In this document: positions 44,931-54,929 of the stretch, piece after piece
How the letters are laid out: every line of letters begins with the position of its first letter
How positions within the stretch are numbered: the first letter of the stretch is position 1
Assembly: GCA_948144175.1 (NCBI GenBank)
Contig: CANXME010000320.1
Coordinates: forward strand, 702,501 to 766,500
Length of the DNA stretch: 64,000 bases
Origin: Closterium sp. NIES-65
Lineage: Eukaryota; Streptophyta; Zygnematophyceae; Desmidiales; Closteriaceae
Reading direction: 5' to 3'
The notes under the pieces: generated by a model
What the model was told of the DNA's origin: nothing
Databases searched by the model: none
The model's input: only the letters and a program-made list of their open reading frames with translations
Position numbers and translations under genes: made by a program

Positions 44931-45511
44931 GCGACGCGGCGGGCAGGGACGACGAGGGAGCCGCGGAGGGGCCGCGACGAGCCGCGACGAACCACGAGGG
45001 GCTGCGAGGGGCCGTGAAAGGGGCCGCGAGGGGCCGCGACGAGCCGCGACGAACCACGAGGGGCTGCGAGGGGCCGTGAAAGGGGCCGCGAGGGGCCGGG
45101 AGAGGGGCCGCGAGGGGCCGCGAACGGCCGCGAGGGGCCGCGAGAGGGGCCGCGAGGGGCCGCGAACGGCCGTGGAGGGGCCGCGAGAGGGGCCACGAGG
45201 GGCCGCGAACGGCCGCTGAGGGGCTGCGAGGGTCCGTGAGAGGGGCCACTAGGGGCCGTAAGAGGGGCCGCGAGGGAGCGGCTAAGGGGCTGCGAGGGGC
45301 CGTGATAGAGGGGCCGCGAGGGGCCGTGAGTGGGGCCGCTAGGGAGCGGCTAAGGGGGGCCGCGAGGGAGCGGCTAAGGGGCCACTAAGGGCAGGGGACG
45401 CGGGGCGTGACTCGGGCAGGAGTGAAGCGCGCTCCGAGCAGGAAAATTTTTGTTTCCGAATTTCGGTGGGCCCTAGGAAACGTTCCCACTAGGGAACTTG
45501 CTCTGATACCA
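44931..45511 (-). other. Element F leader and primer site
   Basis: GGGGCCGCGAGGGGCCGTGAAA units run from about 44960 to 45380, including a duplicated block of roughly 70 bp (44962 and 45032). The minus-strand primer site TGGTATCAGAGC is at 45511-45500. Confidence 0.7.
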
Positions 45512-45639
45512 TGTGAAAGAACAAGGAATGAGAATGACTAAGGGAAAAGTTGGGTACAAGAACAAACCCTAGAATGTGTTGTACCCCATATGTGCTACCC
45601 CACTATAGCCTACATAGGCTAGGTCATATAAGTCTGACA
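45512..45639 (-). repeat. Element F 5' LTR
   Basis: 128 bp, TGTGAAAGAA to TCTGACA on the plus strand. No target duplication can be tested because the other end of F is lost. Confidence 0.85.
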
Positions 45640-46659
45640 GAAAAGGCCTCGGAACCTCGGTGGGGGCGACTCCTGTAGCAACAAACTGACTCGTCGATCC
45701 AGTGGGGGCATCCACCGCATCCACCAGCGCATAGAGAAAGGAGCTCTTTACGTCGATCTGGTGGAGACGTAAGTGCCGCGCGGCGGCAATGGCGAGCGGG
45801 ATTCTGACGAAGGTATGACGGCTGACTGGCACAAATGTCTAATCAAAATCAATGCCGTGCATCTGGTCATAGCCGCGTATGATCCAGCGTGCCTTGAAAC
45901 ACAATATGGTCCCATCTGCTGCTGTCTTCACACGGAATTCCCACTTCCCAGTGAGCACGCGCCGTCCCTTGATTGCGGCGCGATTGACAAGCACCCAAGT
46001 GTCCCGTGATTCCAGGGCCTTAATCTCAGCGTCCATGGCCTTGCGCCACTCCTTGCTGTGGGGACCCGTGAGCGCTTGTCGCGCGTTCCTAGGCTCGATG
46101 ATGCGCGGAGCCGTGGAAGTGGCAGTGTGGAGATACAGCAGCTGCAGCCCAGAGACAGTGTTGTCATGATGATGGTGTGGGACGAATTCCTGTACGTCGT
46201 CATCGTCGCTCTCTGGTTCGGGTGGCAGTGGCGGTGCGGGGCCTCTGGTGCCTCCTCCTGAAGGGCCTGGAGGCGAGTCGTTGTTGTCGTCGTCATCAAC
46301 TTCGTCTCTGCAGATGTCGAGAAACTCGCTTGTGCGGTCTTTTTCCAGAATGGTAGCGGCTGCTTGGTCTTCGGGGGTAGCATATTTGTGCATGTCATTC
46401 GTGTAGACGTGTTTCGCATTCGTTTGCTCGTCTTCGCGGAATTGGGCGAGATTGAGCCGCTCGTAGAAAATGACGTTGCATACATTGGTGACCTTCTCCT
46501 GAGCAAGTCCAGAATAATCCACGCCTTGTATTCGTAGCTAAAGCCGATGTGAACTCCCCAGCACGCGCGTCTTGCGAACTTGCCGATGGTTGATGTCGAG
46601 GGCCAATACTGCACCATGCACCCCCACACGAGGAGCATGAAGGTGTCGCCATTCTTGCC
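45640..46659 (-). pseudogene. Element G integrase tail and RT N-terminus
   Basis: The minus strand encodes MLLVWGCMVQYW, GKFARRACWGVHIGFS (integrase tail), an acidic linker with EPESDDDDVQEF and a His run, then the RT start: EWRKAMDAEIKALESRDTW, GKWEFRVK and KARWIIRGYDQMHGIDF. After a stop near 45840 it continues with RHTFVRIPLAIAAARHLRLHQIDVKSSFLYA. It ends abruptly at the LTR of F, before the YVDD motif. Confidence 0.75.
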
Positions 46660-46892
46660 TATCAGAATAGTAGGAGTAGGAATGGTAGGTAGTTAGGTTT
46701 AAGTGGGCATAGGCTTAGTAGCCTAGGCCAAGGGGGGTCGAGCTTGTTTGTGCCAAGGAGAGATGAGAGGAGGATGAGATGTTCACTATAGCACTAGGGT
46801 ACATATAGCAAACAAAAAGGTGCACCACCTATAAAATTAATATCTACACTACAGCTAGAAATACATGCAGGTATAAGAATATGATTCTGACA
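46660..46892 (-). repeat. Element H 3' LTR
   Basis: 233 bp, TATCAGAATA to TTCTGACA on the plus strand. The outer minus-strand end is TG; the inner end is TA rather than CA. Confidence 0.88.
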
Positions 46893-47269
46893 TCCCCCCG
46901 TAACTGCATGCAGGAATTGCTGAGTGCAGAACACAACCTGCAAGGGTACACCACAGACAGAGAAAACAGCAACAGCAGGCAAGGCAACAGAGCAGGTACA
47001 ACAGCAAAGGGGCATGCACTCTTGCCAACCCTTTACTCTCCTCCCCCCCCCCCCCCCCAACCTCAGGAGGGGCGGGTGGTTGGTCTCACATCCGCCACCC
47101 CATTGCCACTCCCCTGGCTCCCCCACACCCTCCCCCCCAGCGGCAGCTGCAGCAGTGGGAACGAAAGGAGGAGGGGAAGGGAAACACACCACCCATCACC
47201 CCCACACCCGCCACCCCCAGAACCTCCCCCCACGGCTACAGGGAGACGAAGGAGGGGGGGGGGGGGGGG

Positions 47270-47460
47270 CAGGGGCAGGTCCGCGGCAGCTCAGGGCACC
47301 GTCGCGGGCGCCAGGGGCGGGTCCGCGGCGGCTCAGGGCACCGTCGCGGGCGCCAGAGGCGGGTGTGCGGCGGCTCAGGGCACCGTCGCAGGCGCCAGGG
47401 GCGGGTCCGCGGCGGCTCAGGGCGCCATCGCGGGTGCCAGGGGCGGATCCGCGACGGGCA
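47270..47460 (-). repeat. GC-rich tandem repeat inside element H
   Basis: Four copies of GGCGGCTCAGGGCACCGTCG plus GGCGCCAGGGGCGGGTCCGC, unit about 55-60 bp, with few changes. It is preceded by a 16-base G run near 47254-47269. It is open in several frames, but I see no protein domain. Confidence 0.8.
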
Positions 47461-47593
47461 GAAAAAACGTCACGCGCCACCCGGGCGCGGGACAGAATGA
47501 AAATCGCCACGCGCCCGAGGCGCGTGACCGGAAAAACAGCAGCGGAAGCGAGAGGCTGGCCCACAGGCCAGGACTTAACAGGCTCTAATACCA

Positions 47594-47826
47594 TATTAGA
47601 ATAGTGGGAGTAGGAATGGTAGGTAGTTAGGTTTAAGTGGGCCTAGGCTTAGTAGCCTAAGCCAAGGGGGGTCGAGCTAGTTTGTGCCAAGGAGAGATGA
47701 GAGGAGGATGAGATGTTCACTATAGCACTAGGGTACATATAGCGAACAAAGAGGTGCACCACCTATAAAGTTAATATCTACACTACAGCTAGAACTACAT
47801 GCAGGTATAAGAATATAATTCTGACA
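47594..47826 (-). repeat. Element H 5' LTR
   Basis: 233 bp, TATTAGAATA to TTCTGACA, next to the primer site at 47582-47593 and bounded by the TTGCC duplication. Confidence 0.88.
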
Positions 47827-47831
47827 TTGCC

Positions 47832-49515
47832 TGTCCATTTCATATGGCAAACGGCGCAGGTACGCGGCTGCGATGTTGTCCTTACTTCAGAGCCATCGGA
47901 GCGCAGGAGTGCGCCACGTGCGAAGACGCCAGCTTCGATGCAGCTGTTCAATGTTACGCACGAGGGGTGACCGAGGCGCTGATGCCACATATCATCGTTT
48001 GCGCGGAGTCCGGAAGTGCGCATGTAGCGAGCGCGTACCGCTTCGGATCTTCTTCAGGTACTGGAGTAGGTTCTGCCAGCGCTTCTGCTTCTACTCTTTC
48101 TTCTTCGTTCACCGTTGTTAGGATTAGCATGAGAAATTCTCTGTCGGAAATCATGGAGAGGGGAATGTTAGTCCCAATGATCGTTCCAGGGACAAGGGTA
48201 GGCTCGCGTGGCTCGGGATCAGGTCCATAAACTGTGCGACATATGGTCGAGGGCTCATTGACCCTGTCGATGGTGCCCCAAGGGTCGCGGTATGGCTGGG
48301 CGTCAAGCGGAGATAGCGCAGGTGTAGGGAGGCGCAGAGGGCGCCCGAGGAGAACATAGGAGGTTCGGTTTTTCTCTGTTGCTTCCGCTTCCCCCCTTTG
48401 TTCTCCTCGCCAAGCGCTCCAGCTTTCGCCGGAGATTCCCCAACCGCCGGTGGTCCCCCCACCGTCGCCAACATCTTCCCAGGTGCCTCATGTGATGCTT
48501 TAGGTTTCGCCGCTGCTAGTTCCTTATCCGTTTTGTTGCCCCACCCCCCTTCATTGGAGGTGCTCTCCTCTTCTGCGTCCCATGCGCTGCATGCGAATGT
48601 CCCAGCGTGCCTCAGCGATGCTCTTCTGGCAAATCTCCTCTACATCACGGCGCGCCAACTTCTCTTCTTGCGCAATGGTGAGTTTCTTCGTGGGGCACGC
48701 GAGTGGGGGTAAACCTTCAGGAATTCCTCCTTCGTGTAGGGGCGCGCCACTCCGCGCGCATCGAAGGTTCCTCGACACCGTCAGTGTTAAAATCCCTTGG
48801 AGCTGCTCTGCTGGTGTGCTCGGAAGGGGTTGTTCTGGTGGTTGATTTGGTGGGCCGAAGATGGATTGCGTCACGACTTAGAGCTTCAGGAAAGACATGC
48901 CTTTTTCAGTGGCACGCCCCGTTTAGCTTCGGCGGTTGCAGCGAGACCTCGTCCCGTGATGGAGCTTGTCGACGCAGTTGGCGTGTGGCAGTCTCTGCAG
49001 CTGCAGCCAGGGTTGTGAAGCGCGACTTCGCGTGGATGTGGGTGATCCGGCACCCATGACCTCCTATCAGGATGCTTCCACTCAGAGCGGTGGATTTTAT
49101 TGAAACGGAGTGGGATCAGGTCGATGAACTGATTCGTGTCACCACTGCAGTCGGTAGTACCAAAGACGAGGATGTACACGCCGTCCTCGGATTGTGCTCG
49201 TCCGATCCGCCTGCGCGGCTTGTTTGGCGCCGTGTAGTATAGGAGGATGTCGCGCGTTTGAAGGTCCGTGGTGAGCCCAACTCCGCAATCCATGAGTTGC
49301 GCCGCCGAGAGGAGGTTGAAGTGGAGATGCTGCACGATCAGCACGTCATTCAGTGTAATGTGTGTCCTGCTTCCATGTGCTTTGAGCACGACGATGCCTT
49401 GCGCGCTTGCGTGCAAGCGAGTGTTGTTCGTCACGGTGATGTGTGTGGCCGTGGGGATTGGGATGGTGTTAGAGACGAAACGCTCGGATCCAACCATATG
49501 CCACCCGAGGTGCAA
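47832..49515 (-). pseudogene. Element G protease and pre-integrase region
   Basis: The minus strand from 49515 encodes the post-active-site protease block (SERFVSNTIPIPTATHITVTNNTRL), then DVLIVQHLHFNLLSAAQLMDCG and TAPNKPRRRIGRA. Frames are broken between about 48890 and 48030. The pre-integrase module reads MWHQRLGHPS and CAVCHMKWTG. Removing H joins CHMKWTG directly to KNGDTFMLLVWG of the integrase tail, so the catalytic core (about 200 residues) was already missing when H inserted. Confidence 0.7.
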
Positions 49516-49875
49516 GGTGTTGTACCTTTTGTTGTCGTCGCGCGCTAGTAGCGCTAATCACGGCATGACGATGTGCGGAGTGTCGAACTTCAGGAACTTT
49601 TCGCGCGAGATCCAATCAATAGGTGCCATCCGCGGATCAGGTGCATGCGGGGAATTCAAAAGCAGCGGGATTGGGAGAGTCCAATCCTATCGAGGTGCTA
49701 GGTGTTGTAAATTTTGTTGTCCTCGCGCGCGAGTAGCGCTAATCACGGCGTGATGATGTGCGGAGTGTCGAACTGCAGGAACTTTTCGTGCGAGATCCAA
49801 TCAGTAGGTGCCATCCGCGGATCAGGTGCATGCAAGGAATTCAAAAGCAGCGGGATTGGGAGAGTCCAATCCTGG
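49506..49875. repeat. 185-bp tandem duplication in element G
   Basis: 49506-49690 and 49691-49875 are two copies of one 185-bp segment at about 90% identity. Since 185 is not a multiple of three, it adds a frame change to the relic. Confidence 0.85.
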
Positions 49876-50851
49876 TCGTCATCGTCACTGAAGTGTGTTG
49901 GGGGGTGAACGGCTTGTTGTTTGTGAATGCCCCAATCGGATGGCGTGCTAGCTCGAGTGACGGCGTATGCACACGGCGACGGCGAAATACACTCATATCC
50001 AGGTTGCGACGACTACTATTGCTGGTACTAAACCTCTGTGTACAGGTTGCACGTAGGGGGCTGATGGCCCTGGGCTTGATGCGTTTCATGCTGTGCGTCT
50101 TTTCGGCCGGACCAAGTACTTGGATTGGTCTGGTGGGGGCGAGGGCAGAATTTTCACCATACGAAGTTTCTGCAGATTTTGCAGTAGAGGCAACGCGGTC
50201 GTCGCTATTCTGTGTTGTCGGTATAGAAGGCGAGACGTTCCCGGTCTGGTCACAGTGCTAGTCGCTGCTGATCCATATCTCTTTGTTCGACCAGAAGGCG
50301 GCACATAGGGCGCCCTGTTGCAGGAGTAGCGCCTTGCAGGGTCGCCATTCTTGGCCGAGTCCTGCGAGCACGATGTTCACGAACATTTCTTCGCGATTTG
50401 ATCGCGTAAGCTCCGGCAACAATTGATGTAGCTGTTGGCCTTCTCCCCTGGTGCCATTTTTGTCTTTAGTAGCTGTTGGAGCAGGCGGCTTGATGAAACC
50501 AAATCCTTCAGTTGGTACGCACCGTTGAGGTGCCGCGAGGCATCAAGTGCTGGAGAAGAGGTCGTTCCTAGCTGCTCCGCCGGCGACATGTTGCGTAGTA
50601 AAACACCATACACCATCAGCGATTCGCTGTAACATTGTGTTATGGCGTCAACGGTGTCTTCTAGTGGGTCATGCGTAGCTCACGTCGAAATAATGAAATA
50701 TCTGTGCGCTTTGCAGCAGCAGCTGCCGTTTGAAGCCCCACGAATAAAAGTCCTTGCCGTCAAAGCAAGCACTTGTTTTTATTTGTGTTTTCATATGCTC
50801 AAAAACTTTGATTTAGCTGAGAGAATTATTTCATCGCTGGGACGGGGAGTT

Positions 50852-50990
50852 TGTCAGAATCCCAACCACTAGACCATTGGGATAAAAGGGCTTGTTTAAG
50901 TAGCGGGTCAGTGCGCCCATAACCCCCCAGGCCAACGTGCCTGTAACCCTTCCCTAGGATCAATCGGGGATCACCAGTGGACCTCTGACA
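50852..50990 (-). repeat. Element I 3' LTR
   Basis: 139 bp with palindromic ends TGTCAGA and TCTGACA. Confidence 0.9.
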
Positions 50991-51024
50991 CCCCCCCGCA
51001 CTAGGATGCCCGAAGTGCATACAC

Positions 51025-51084
51025 CGGGATTCGAACCCGAGACCTTCGCTCTGATACCATGTCAGAATCCCAACCACTAGACCA
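51025..51084 (-). promoter_or_regulatory. tRNA-like bipartite Pol III promoter across LTR, primer site and interior of element I
   Basis: On the minus strand an A box TGGTCTAGTGG (51084-51074, fits TRGYNNARNNG) lies in the end of the 5' LTR. A B box GGTTCGAATCC (51037-51027, fits GWTCRANNC) lies in the interior, 47 bases on. Between them TCTGA and TCAGA (51066-51050) can form a 5-bp stem with a 7-base loop, placed like an anticodon arm; half of it is LTR and half is primer site. The B box sits in a T-arm-like CGGG...CCCG hairpin. The match is seen; transcription is inferred. Confidence 0.6.
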
Positions 51085-51198
51085 TTGGGATAAAACGGCT
51101 TGTTTAAGTAGCGGGTCAGTGCGCCCATAACCCCCCAGGCCAACGTGCCTGTAACCCTTCCCTAGGATCAATCGGGGATCACCAGTGGACCTCTGACA
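51060..51198 (-). repeat. Element I 5' LTR
   Basis: 139 bp, adjacent to the primer site; identical to the left copy except for one base near 51092. Confidence 0.9.
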
Positions 51199-51412
51199 GA
51201 GTTTTGGGAGTTGAGCCATTTGTGTTGAGGGAGAAGGTGTGTGGGGCAATAACGCGGTCGTTCACGGCCGGTTGAGAGAGAGTTGGGAAGATGTTCCCGC
51301 ATCGCCATTCCGCAATGTCTGGAGTCCTTGCTTCGAAGTTGAAAGTCGCTGAAGTAGTTGGGAGAGGGCGGCGTTGCCTATCGTCGTCGTCTCCTCATTT
51401 CTCCTCATTCCT

Positions 51413-52640
51413 CATCACCACTCTTCGAGCGCTGCTGCATGTTGCAACACCGCGTGACTACGGATGCATGAGCAAATATGGTTGCGTCGACCGCGTGGCT
51501 TCACTAGAAATTTCCCCCCTGGGACTCAGTGGCAGCTGCGTCGACCGGTCTACGGCCTGCGCTAGGCTCCTGGCAAGAGGCACGACACACTACGTACGTC
51601 TTGCAGCGCTTTACTTCTTACTGTCGTCTGCCAACCCGTCGCTGTTCGTACGCTGAACCTCGACCCCGTTATACATTATGGCTTACGTTGATGACCTGGT
51701 CTTCGCGTCTCCCGACCGAAGCACACTGGCCTCCATGAAGGAGGAACTGCAGAGGAGACCCACTTGCACTGACCTTGGTGAGCTGCAACACTACATAGGC
51801 CTGTTGATTACCAAGGACAGGGCAGCTCGCACCATTATGCTGACGCAGTCGCAGATGGTCGAGCAGATCCTAACGCGGTTTTGCTTCTCGTTCTCCAAGG
51901 TACAGCTCACCCCTCTTGCTGTAGATCATGGGTTCACGGCTACACCTCCAGACGAGTCATTTGAGCCCACTGGTCCATATCCTGAGCTGGTGGGTTGTCT
52001 CATTTACCTGATGACATGTACTCCCCCAGACCTAGCTTTCCAACTTATTGTCCTGGCACGCTTTGTTCTGCTTAGGAAACACTAACCTACTTACTGGACG
52101 GCTGCTAAGAGGGTGGCGAAATTTGTGGCGAGCACATCAGGCATGGGACTTGTCTTTGGAGGAAATCAGCCAGTTACACTCACAAGTTTCTCGTACTCAT
52201 CGTATGTGGACTATACCCAGCCATACAGGTCTACACAGGGTTATTGCTTCAGCATTGGGACCGGAGTTGTTTCGCAGAGGTCAACTCGGGTGTCGTCTGT
52301 CGCTAGCTCCACTTGTGAGGCAGAGGTGTACGCTGCGGCCATGGCTGCACAGGGGCTTTGCCTGGAGGCATGGCCTCCTCATAGACCTTGGTGAGCGGCC
52401 TCACTCTCCCCCAGTCTTGTTCGCTGACAACAGGTATGCTCTCCTGTTGTGCAAGGAGCCCCGACTAGTTGGGAAGGCGAAGCACATCCAACTTTATTAC
52501 TTTCTTCTGCACAAGCTGCTACAGCGTGGCCAACCACTTGTGAGACGTATGGTTTATGAGGCCAACAATGTGGATATCTTCTTTAAGGCGTTACCGCGTT
52601 GTGACCACCAGAGCTTCTGCACCCAGCTGAGCCTTGTGTC
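51413..52640 (+). pseudogene. Element J: family-1 RT-RNase H relic
   Basis: A plus-strand fragment that starts abruptly within RT (TTLRALLHVATPRDYG). It is scrambled to about 51660, then clear: MAYVDDLVFASPDRSTLASMKEELQRR, ELQHYIGLLITKDRAARTI, GPYPELVGCLIYLMTCTPPDLAF. RNase H follows in several frames, with TCEAEVYAAAMAAQG near 52310 and KHIQLYYFLLHKLLQRGQ near 52490. It is much more divergent from A than B, C, D or K are, so this is an older lineage. YVDD is retained but the frame is broken many times. Confidence 0.75.
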
Positions 52641-53165
52641 TACAGACCCTCGCAAAGAAATTCGAGATCGCCCCGATCAACCTAACCACCCCTTTCCGCA
52701 CTCCTCCTCCTCCTAATCAAGAACCCGACCCCACACCACTCTCCATCGAAAATCATTGCCTCTATCAACGGTGTCTGGGGTGCCTGCTGTTCACCGCCGT
52801 CATGTGCCGGCCAGATCTCTCCTACGTCGCGAGCCAGCTCGCGGAAGAAGAGAATCTGCGAGACCTATGTCGAGCACTTCAATACTTCATTTCCACTCCT
52901 GACGTCGAACTCACCTACACGGCCAACTTAACAGCTACCCTACAGCTTTACGGATATGTAGACGCAGACCATGTGGGAGAAATTGACAACAAACGCCTCC
53001 GCATATGCTTCGTTTTTCAACTCCAACCTACTGAAATTATCTCTCGGAACTCACAGAAGCAGGAGCTCATCGCCAATTTGTTAGTAGAAGCTGAATTCAT
53101 CGCCTCTAACACAGCTGTTCGCAAAGGACTATACCTAATGGAGCTCCTACAGGAAGCAAAAGTGA
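52641..53165 (+). pseudogene. Element L: RT-RNase H fragment of a second copia family
   Basis: Open in one frame for about 175 codons. LQTLAKKFEIAPINLTTPF and YQRCLGCLLFTAVMCRPDLSYVASQLA resemble the family of element E rather than family 1. An RNase H part follows with YGYVDADHVGEIDNKR and EAEFIASNTAVRKGLYLMELLQEA. It begins exactly where J ends (after the J RNase H C-terminus, CTQLSLVST) and stops before the CDNQST block. Both edges are abrupt. Confidence 0.7.
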
Positions 53166-53849
53166 GGGCGGTTGGAAGGCTGAGAGGGATGAAAGGGGCA
53201 AAAGGGGGTGTGCGTCAAGAGAGGGCACGTCTCTAGTTTTTTTTTCTTACTTCTTTCATCTTTTGGCTTGTTTCGGTTTGCACAAGACGGATATTACTGA
53301 AGATACGCGGAAGATACCGAAGAGAAGGAGACTCGCACTCTTTACTACTCTTTGTGTAACTTTTGATATTTCTCAAAAGTGACACAAGGAATTTAACAAG
53401 GGCGTTGCGGAGGAGAGAGGGGCCCTCTTTAACAGTCTTGTGTCAATTCTTGGTGTCTGAAAACCAATGAGGACATCAAATGAGTTAGACAGCTTCTGCA
53501 GCGGGAACGACGCTCAACATGGAACTTACACCGCACAACTTGTGGTCATTATCGTGTAAGCACTTGGTTAACTTCTTAATTAGCTTTGAAAAGGCTTGGG
53601 AACACACCTGAACATTCGCAAGCATCTAATCTTTCGGGACGCCACAAAGGTCGCACCTGGGCACTAATAGGAGTCTAATTCATCGAGGCGCCTCACTTGG
53701 GCACTTGTAGGTGTCTGAAAGCTTCTCAAAGGGCGCCCTCGAATTGTAGATGTATCTGCCGATCGTCTGAGCAAGTTGCGCATGGAGCGAGAGGCGCACG
53801 CGCAGGGGGTGAGATAGGGACCCACGTGAAGAGGAGGGAAAAAAAGGGA

Positions 53850-53870
53850 GGGGGGGGGGGGGGGGGGGGG
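53850..53870 (+). repeat. 21-base guanine homopolymer
   Basis: An uninterrupted G run inside a purine-rich stretch (about 53830-53895) with further G blocks on both sides. It is a plausible assembly or polymerase trouble spot. Confidence 0.9.
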
Positions 53871-54917
53871 AGAAGGGGGAAGGGGGACAGGGACACATGT
53901 GAAGGTGGGGAAGAAGCGACATGCGGAGGCACATTTCACATTTTTTTAGTCACCTCGATGTGGCACGGCAACAATGAGACACAACCACTCACCCGCAGTC
54001 CCTGCAAATCTACGCGCTCGCCATAGTCATGTTGTGCCAACACATTACAGTGGCACGGTCATCGCACTCCCATTCGGCCTGCAAGCCTTCTCAGCTTCTG
54101 GAATTTTGTGAGGAGGTTCTTCAACATTCGTTCTTCAAACCCTCAAAGTTTCAGAGTTTTTGAAGCAGTTAACAAGGCATGACAACATATTAAGTTTCAA
54201 GACTTATGGCATCCCGGAAGTGTGTGTTACCCTTTTTTTGGTAACATCCGAGTTCACCATTTCGGCTGCTGACTCGTCTGAAGAGCTTTGATTGGTCTGA
54301 AATTCGGTCTGGCAGTCCTTTGCCCCGCTGTGCAGGTGGTCATCAAGTTTTAGAACGATCCAACATTGGAGCATTGCGTGACAGCTGTCGAAAGTCACTG
54401 TTCTGTAGTCATGGTGCACTGTTAGCAGCATTTCCCTTGCCACCTTTTCATTGTTGTCACGCCAATGGTGCAGGGACAGAGAATGAGACAAGAAGTACAG
54501 TTGGTCATGTGGGACTCTACCACCCTCCTTTTGAGAAGTGTGGTCTTCCTGGAAGCAGCTTGCAAGAGGGTGCAAGTGGGAAGACAAGCTGACTCATGGT
54601 TGGCTTGACTCACCATTGGTAGCCTTGGGTACAGCTCTGAACATCCAAGTGTGGTTGACTTTGCTGACCTAGCCTTCTCTAGCCTTTCTCCCCTAAAACT
54701 CAACCTTCACTGAGTTCCCAGGATGATCCCAACCTCTTAAGACTTCCTTAGGTTATGTTGTACTCACCTCTTCCTTGCATCAATGAGAATACACGTTTCT
54801 TAGCCGAGCTTACGTTTTCATTCACTGCGTAACGCATACACCTCTGATAAAAGCAAGCAATACACCGTTGGAAATCAGACACCTAAGGCTAACTGCTGTC
54901 TAAGTTTCAGCCTCGTG

Positions 54918-54929
54918 TGGTATCGGAGC
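54918..54929 (+). other. Orphan primer-site-like sequence (possible LTR remnant upstream)
   Basis: TGGTATCGGAGC matches the tRNA-Met-type primer site at 11 of 12 bases. The preceding 150 bp or so (AATGAGAATACACGTTTCTTAGCC and on) has the feel of a copia LTR tail, although the expected terminal CA is not present and two bases separate it from the site. No Gag follows, and no second LTR copy was found. Confidence 0.3.

Larger units (their letters stand above)
42068..45639 (-). mobile_element. Element F: truncated family-1 copia, sister of C
   Basis: Minus-strand fragment with 5' LTR (45512-45639), exact primer site (45511-45500), leader with the 15-bp repeat, rearranged Gag, protease and integrase. 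It breaks off after PAPSGVS in the spacer at about 42068, so RT, RNase H and the 3' LTR are missing. The leader and Gag layout is that of element C. Confidence 0.85.
46660..47826 (-). mobile_element. Element H: 1.17-kb non-autonomous LTR element
   Basis: Two 233-bp direct repeats (46660-46892, 47594-47826) enclose 701 bp and are flanked by TTGCC (46655-46659 and 47827-47831). On the minus strand a primer site TGGTATTAGAGC follows the 5' LTR (47593-47582) and a purine run ending GGGGGGA precedes the 3' LTR. No gag or pol is present; the interior has poly(C) and poly(G) runs and a roughly 55-60-bp GC-rich repeat. The LTRs differ at about ten sites. It must depend on another element's proteins. 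Confidence 0.88.
50852..51198 (-). mobile_element. Element I: 347-bp TRIM-like LTR element with Pol III promoter boxes
   Basis: Two 139-bp direct repeats (50852-50990, 51060-51198; one difference seen) enclose only 69 bp and are flanked by GAGTT (50847-50851 and 51199-51203). On the minus strand the 5' LTR is followed by an exact primer site TGGTATCAGAGC (51059-51048), and a run of G precedes the 3' LTR. There is no coding capacity. These are the hallmarks of terminal-repeat retrotransposons in miniature. Confidence 0.9.
45640..51412 (-). mobile_element. Element G: decayed copia (family 3) with insertions H and I
   Basis: Minus-strand copia relic holding, in order, Gag (about 51300-50370), protease region (about 49515-48890), pre-integrase (about 48030-47832), integrase tail (46659-46530) and the first part of RT (about 46140-45640). 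The integrase core is missing. RT is cut at 45640 against the F LTR. H (46660-47826) and I (50852-51198) are later insertions. No LTR for G was identified. Confidence 0.7.
49876..51412 (-). pseudogene. Element G Gag region
   Basis: The minus strand has a Gag-type DGKDFYSWGFKRQLLLQSAQIFHYFD near 50760-50690, and a later segment MVYGVLLRNMSPAEQLG followed by LKTKMAPGEKANSYINCCRSLRDQI at 50616-50377, similar in kind to the E Gag. The rest is interrupted by stops. Element I sits in its N-terminal part at 50852-51198. Sequence to about 51412 reads as the Gag start or leader of this family, with low certainty. Confidence 0.55.

Noticed and set aside
47196-47604. Pro/Arg/Ala-rich protein inside element H
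   Set aside because: Several overlapping frames on both strands are open over the same GC repeat; none has a domain or a preferred start.
50990-51060. A genuine tRNA gene in element I
   Set aside because: T-arm and D-arm-like parts exist, but no acceptor stem pairs and the anticodon-like arm is made of LTR end plus primer site.
54204-54703. Overlapping frames of about 90-130 codons
   Set aside because: Three frames on two strands compete over the same bases and none has recognisable features.
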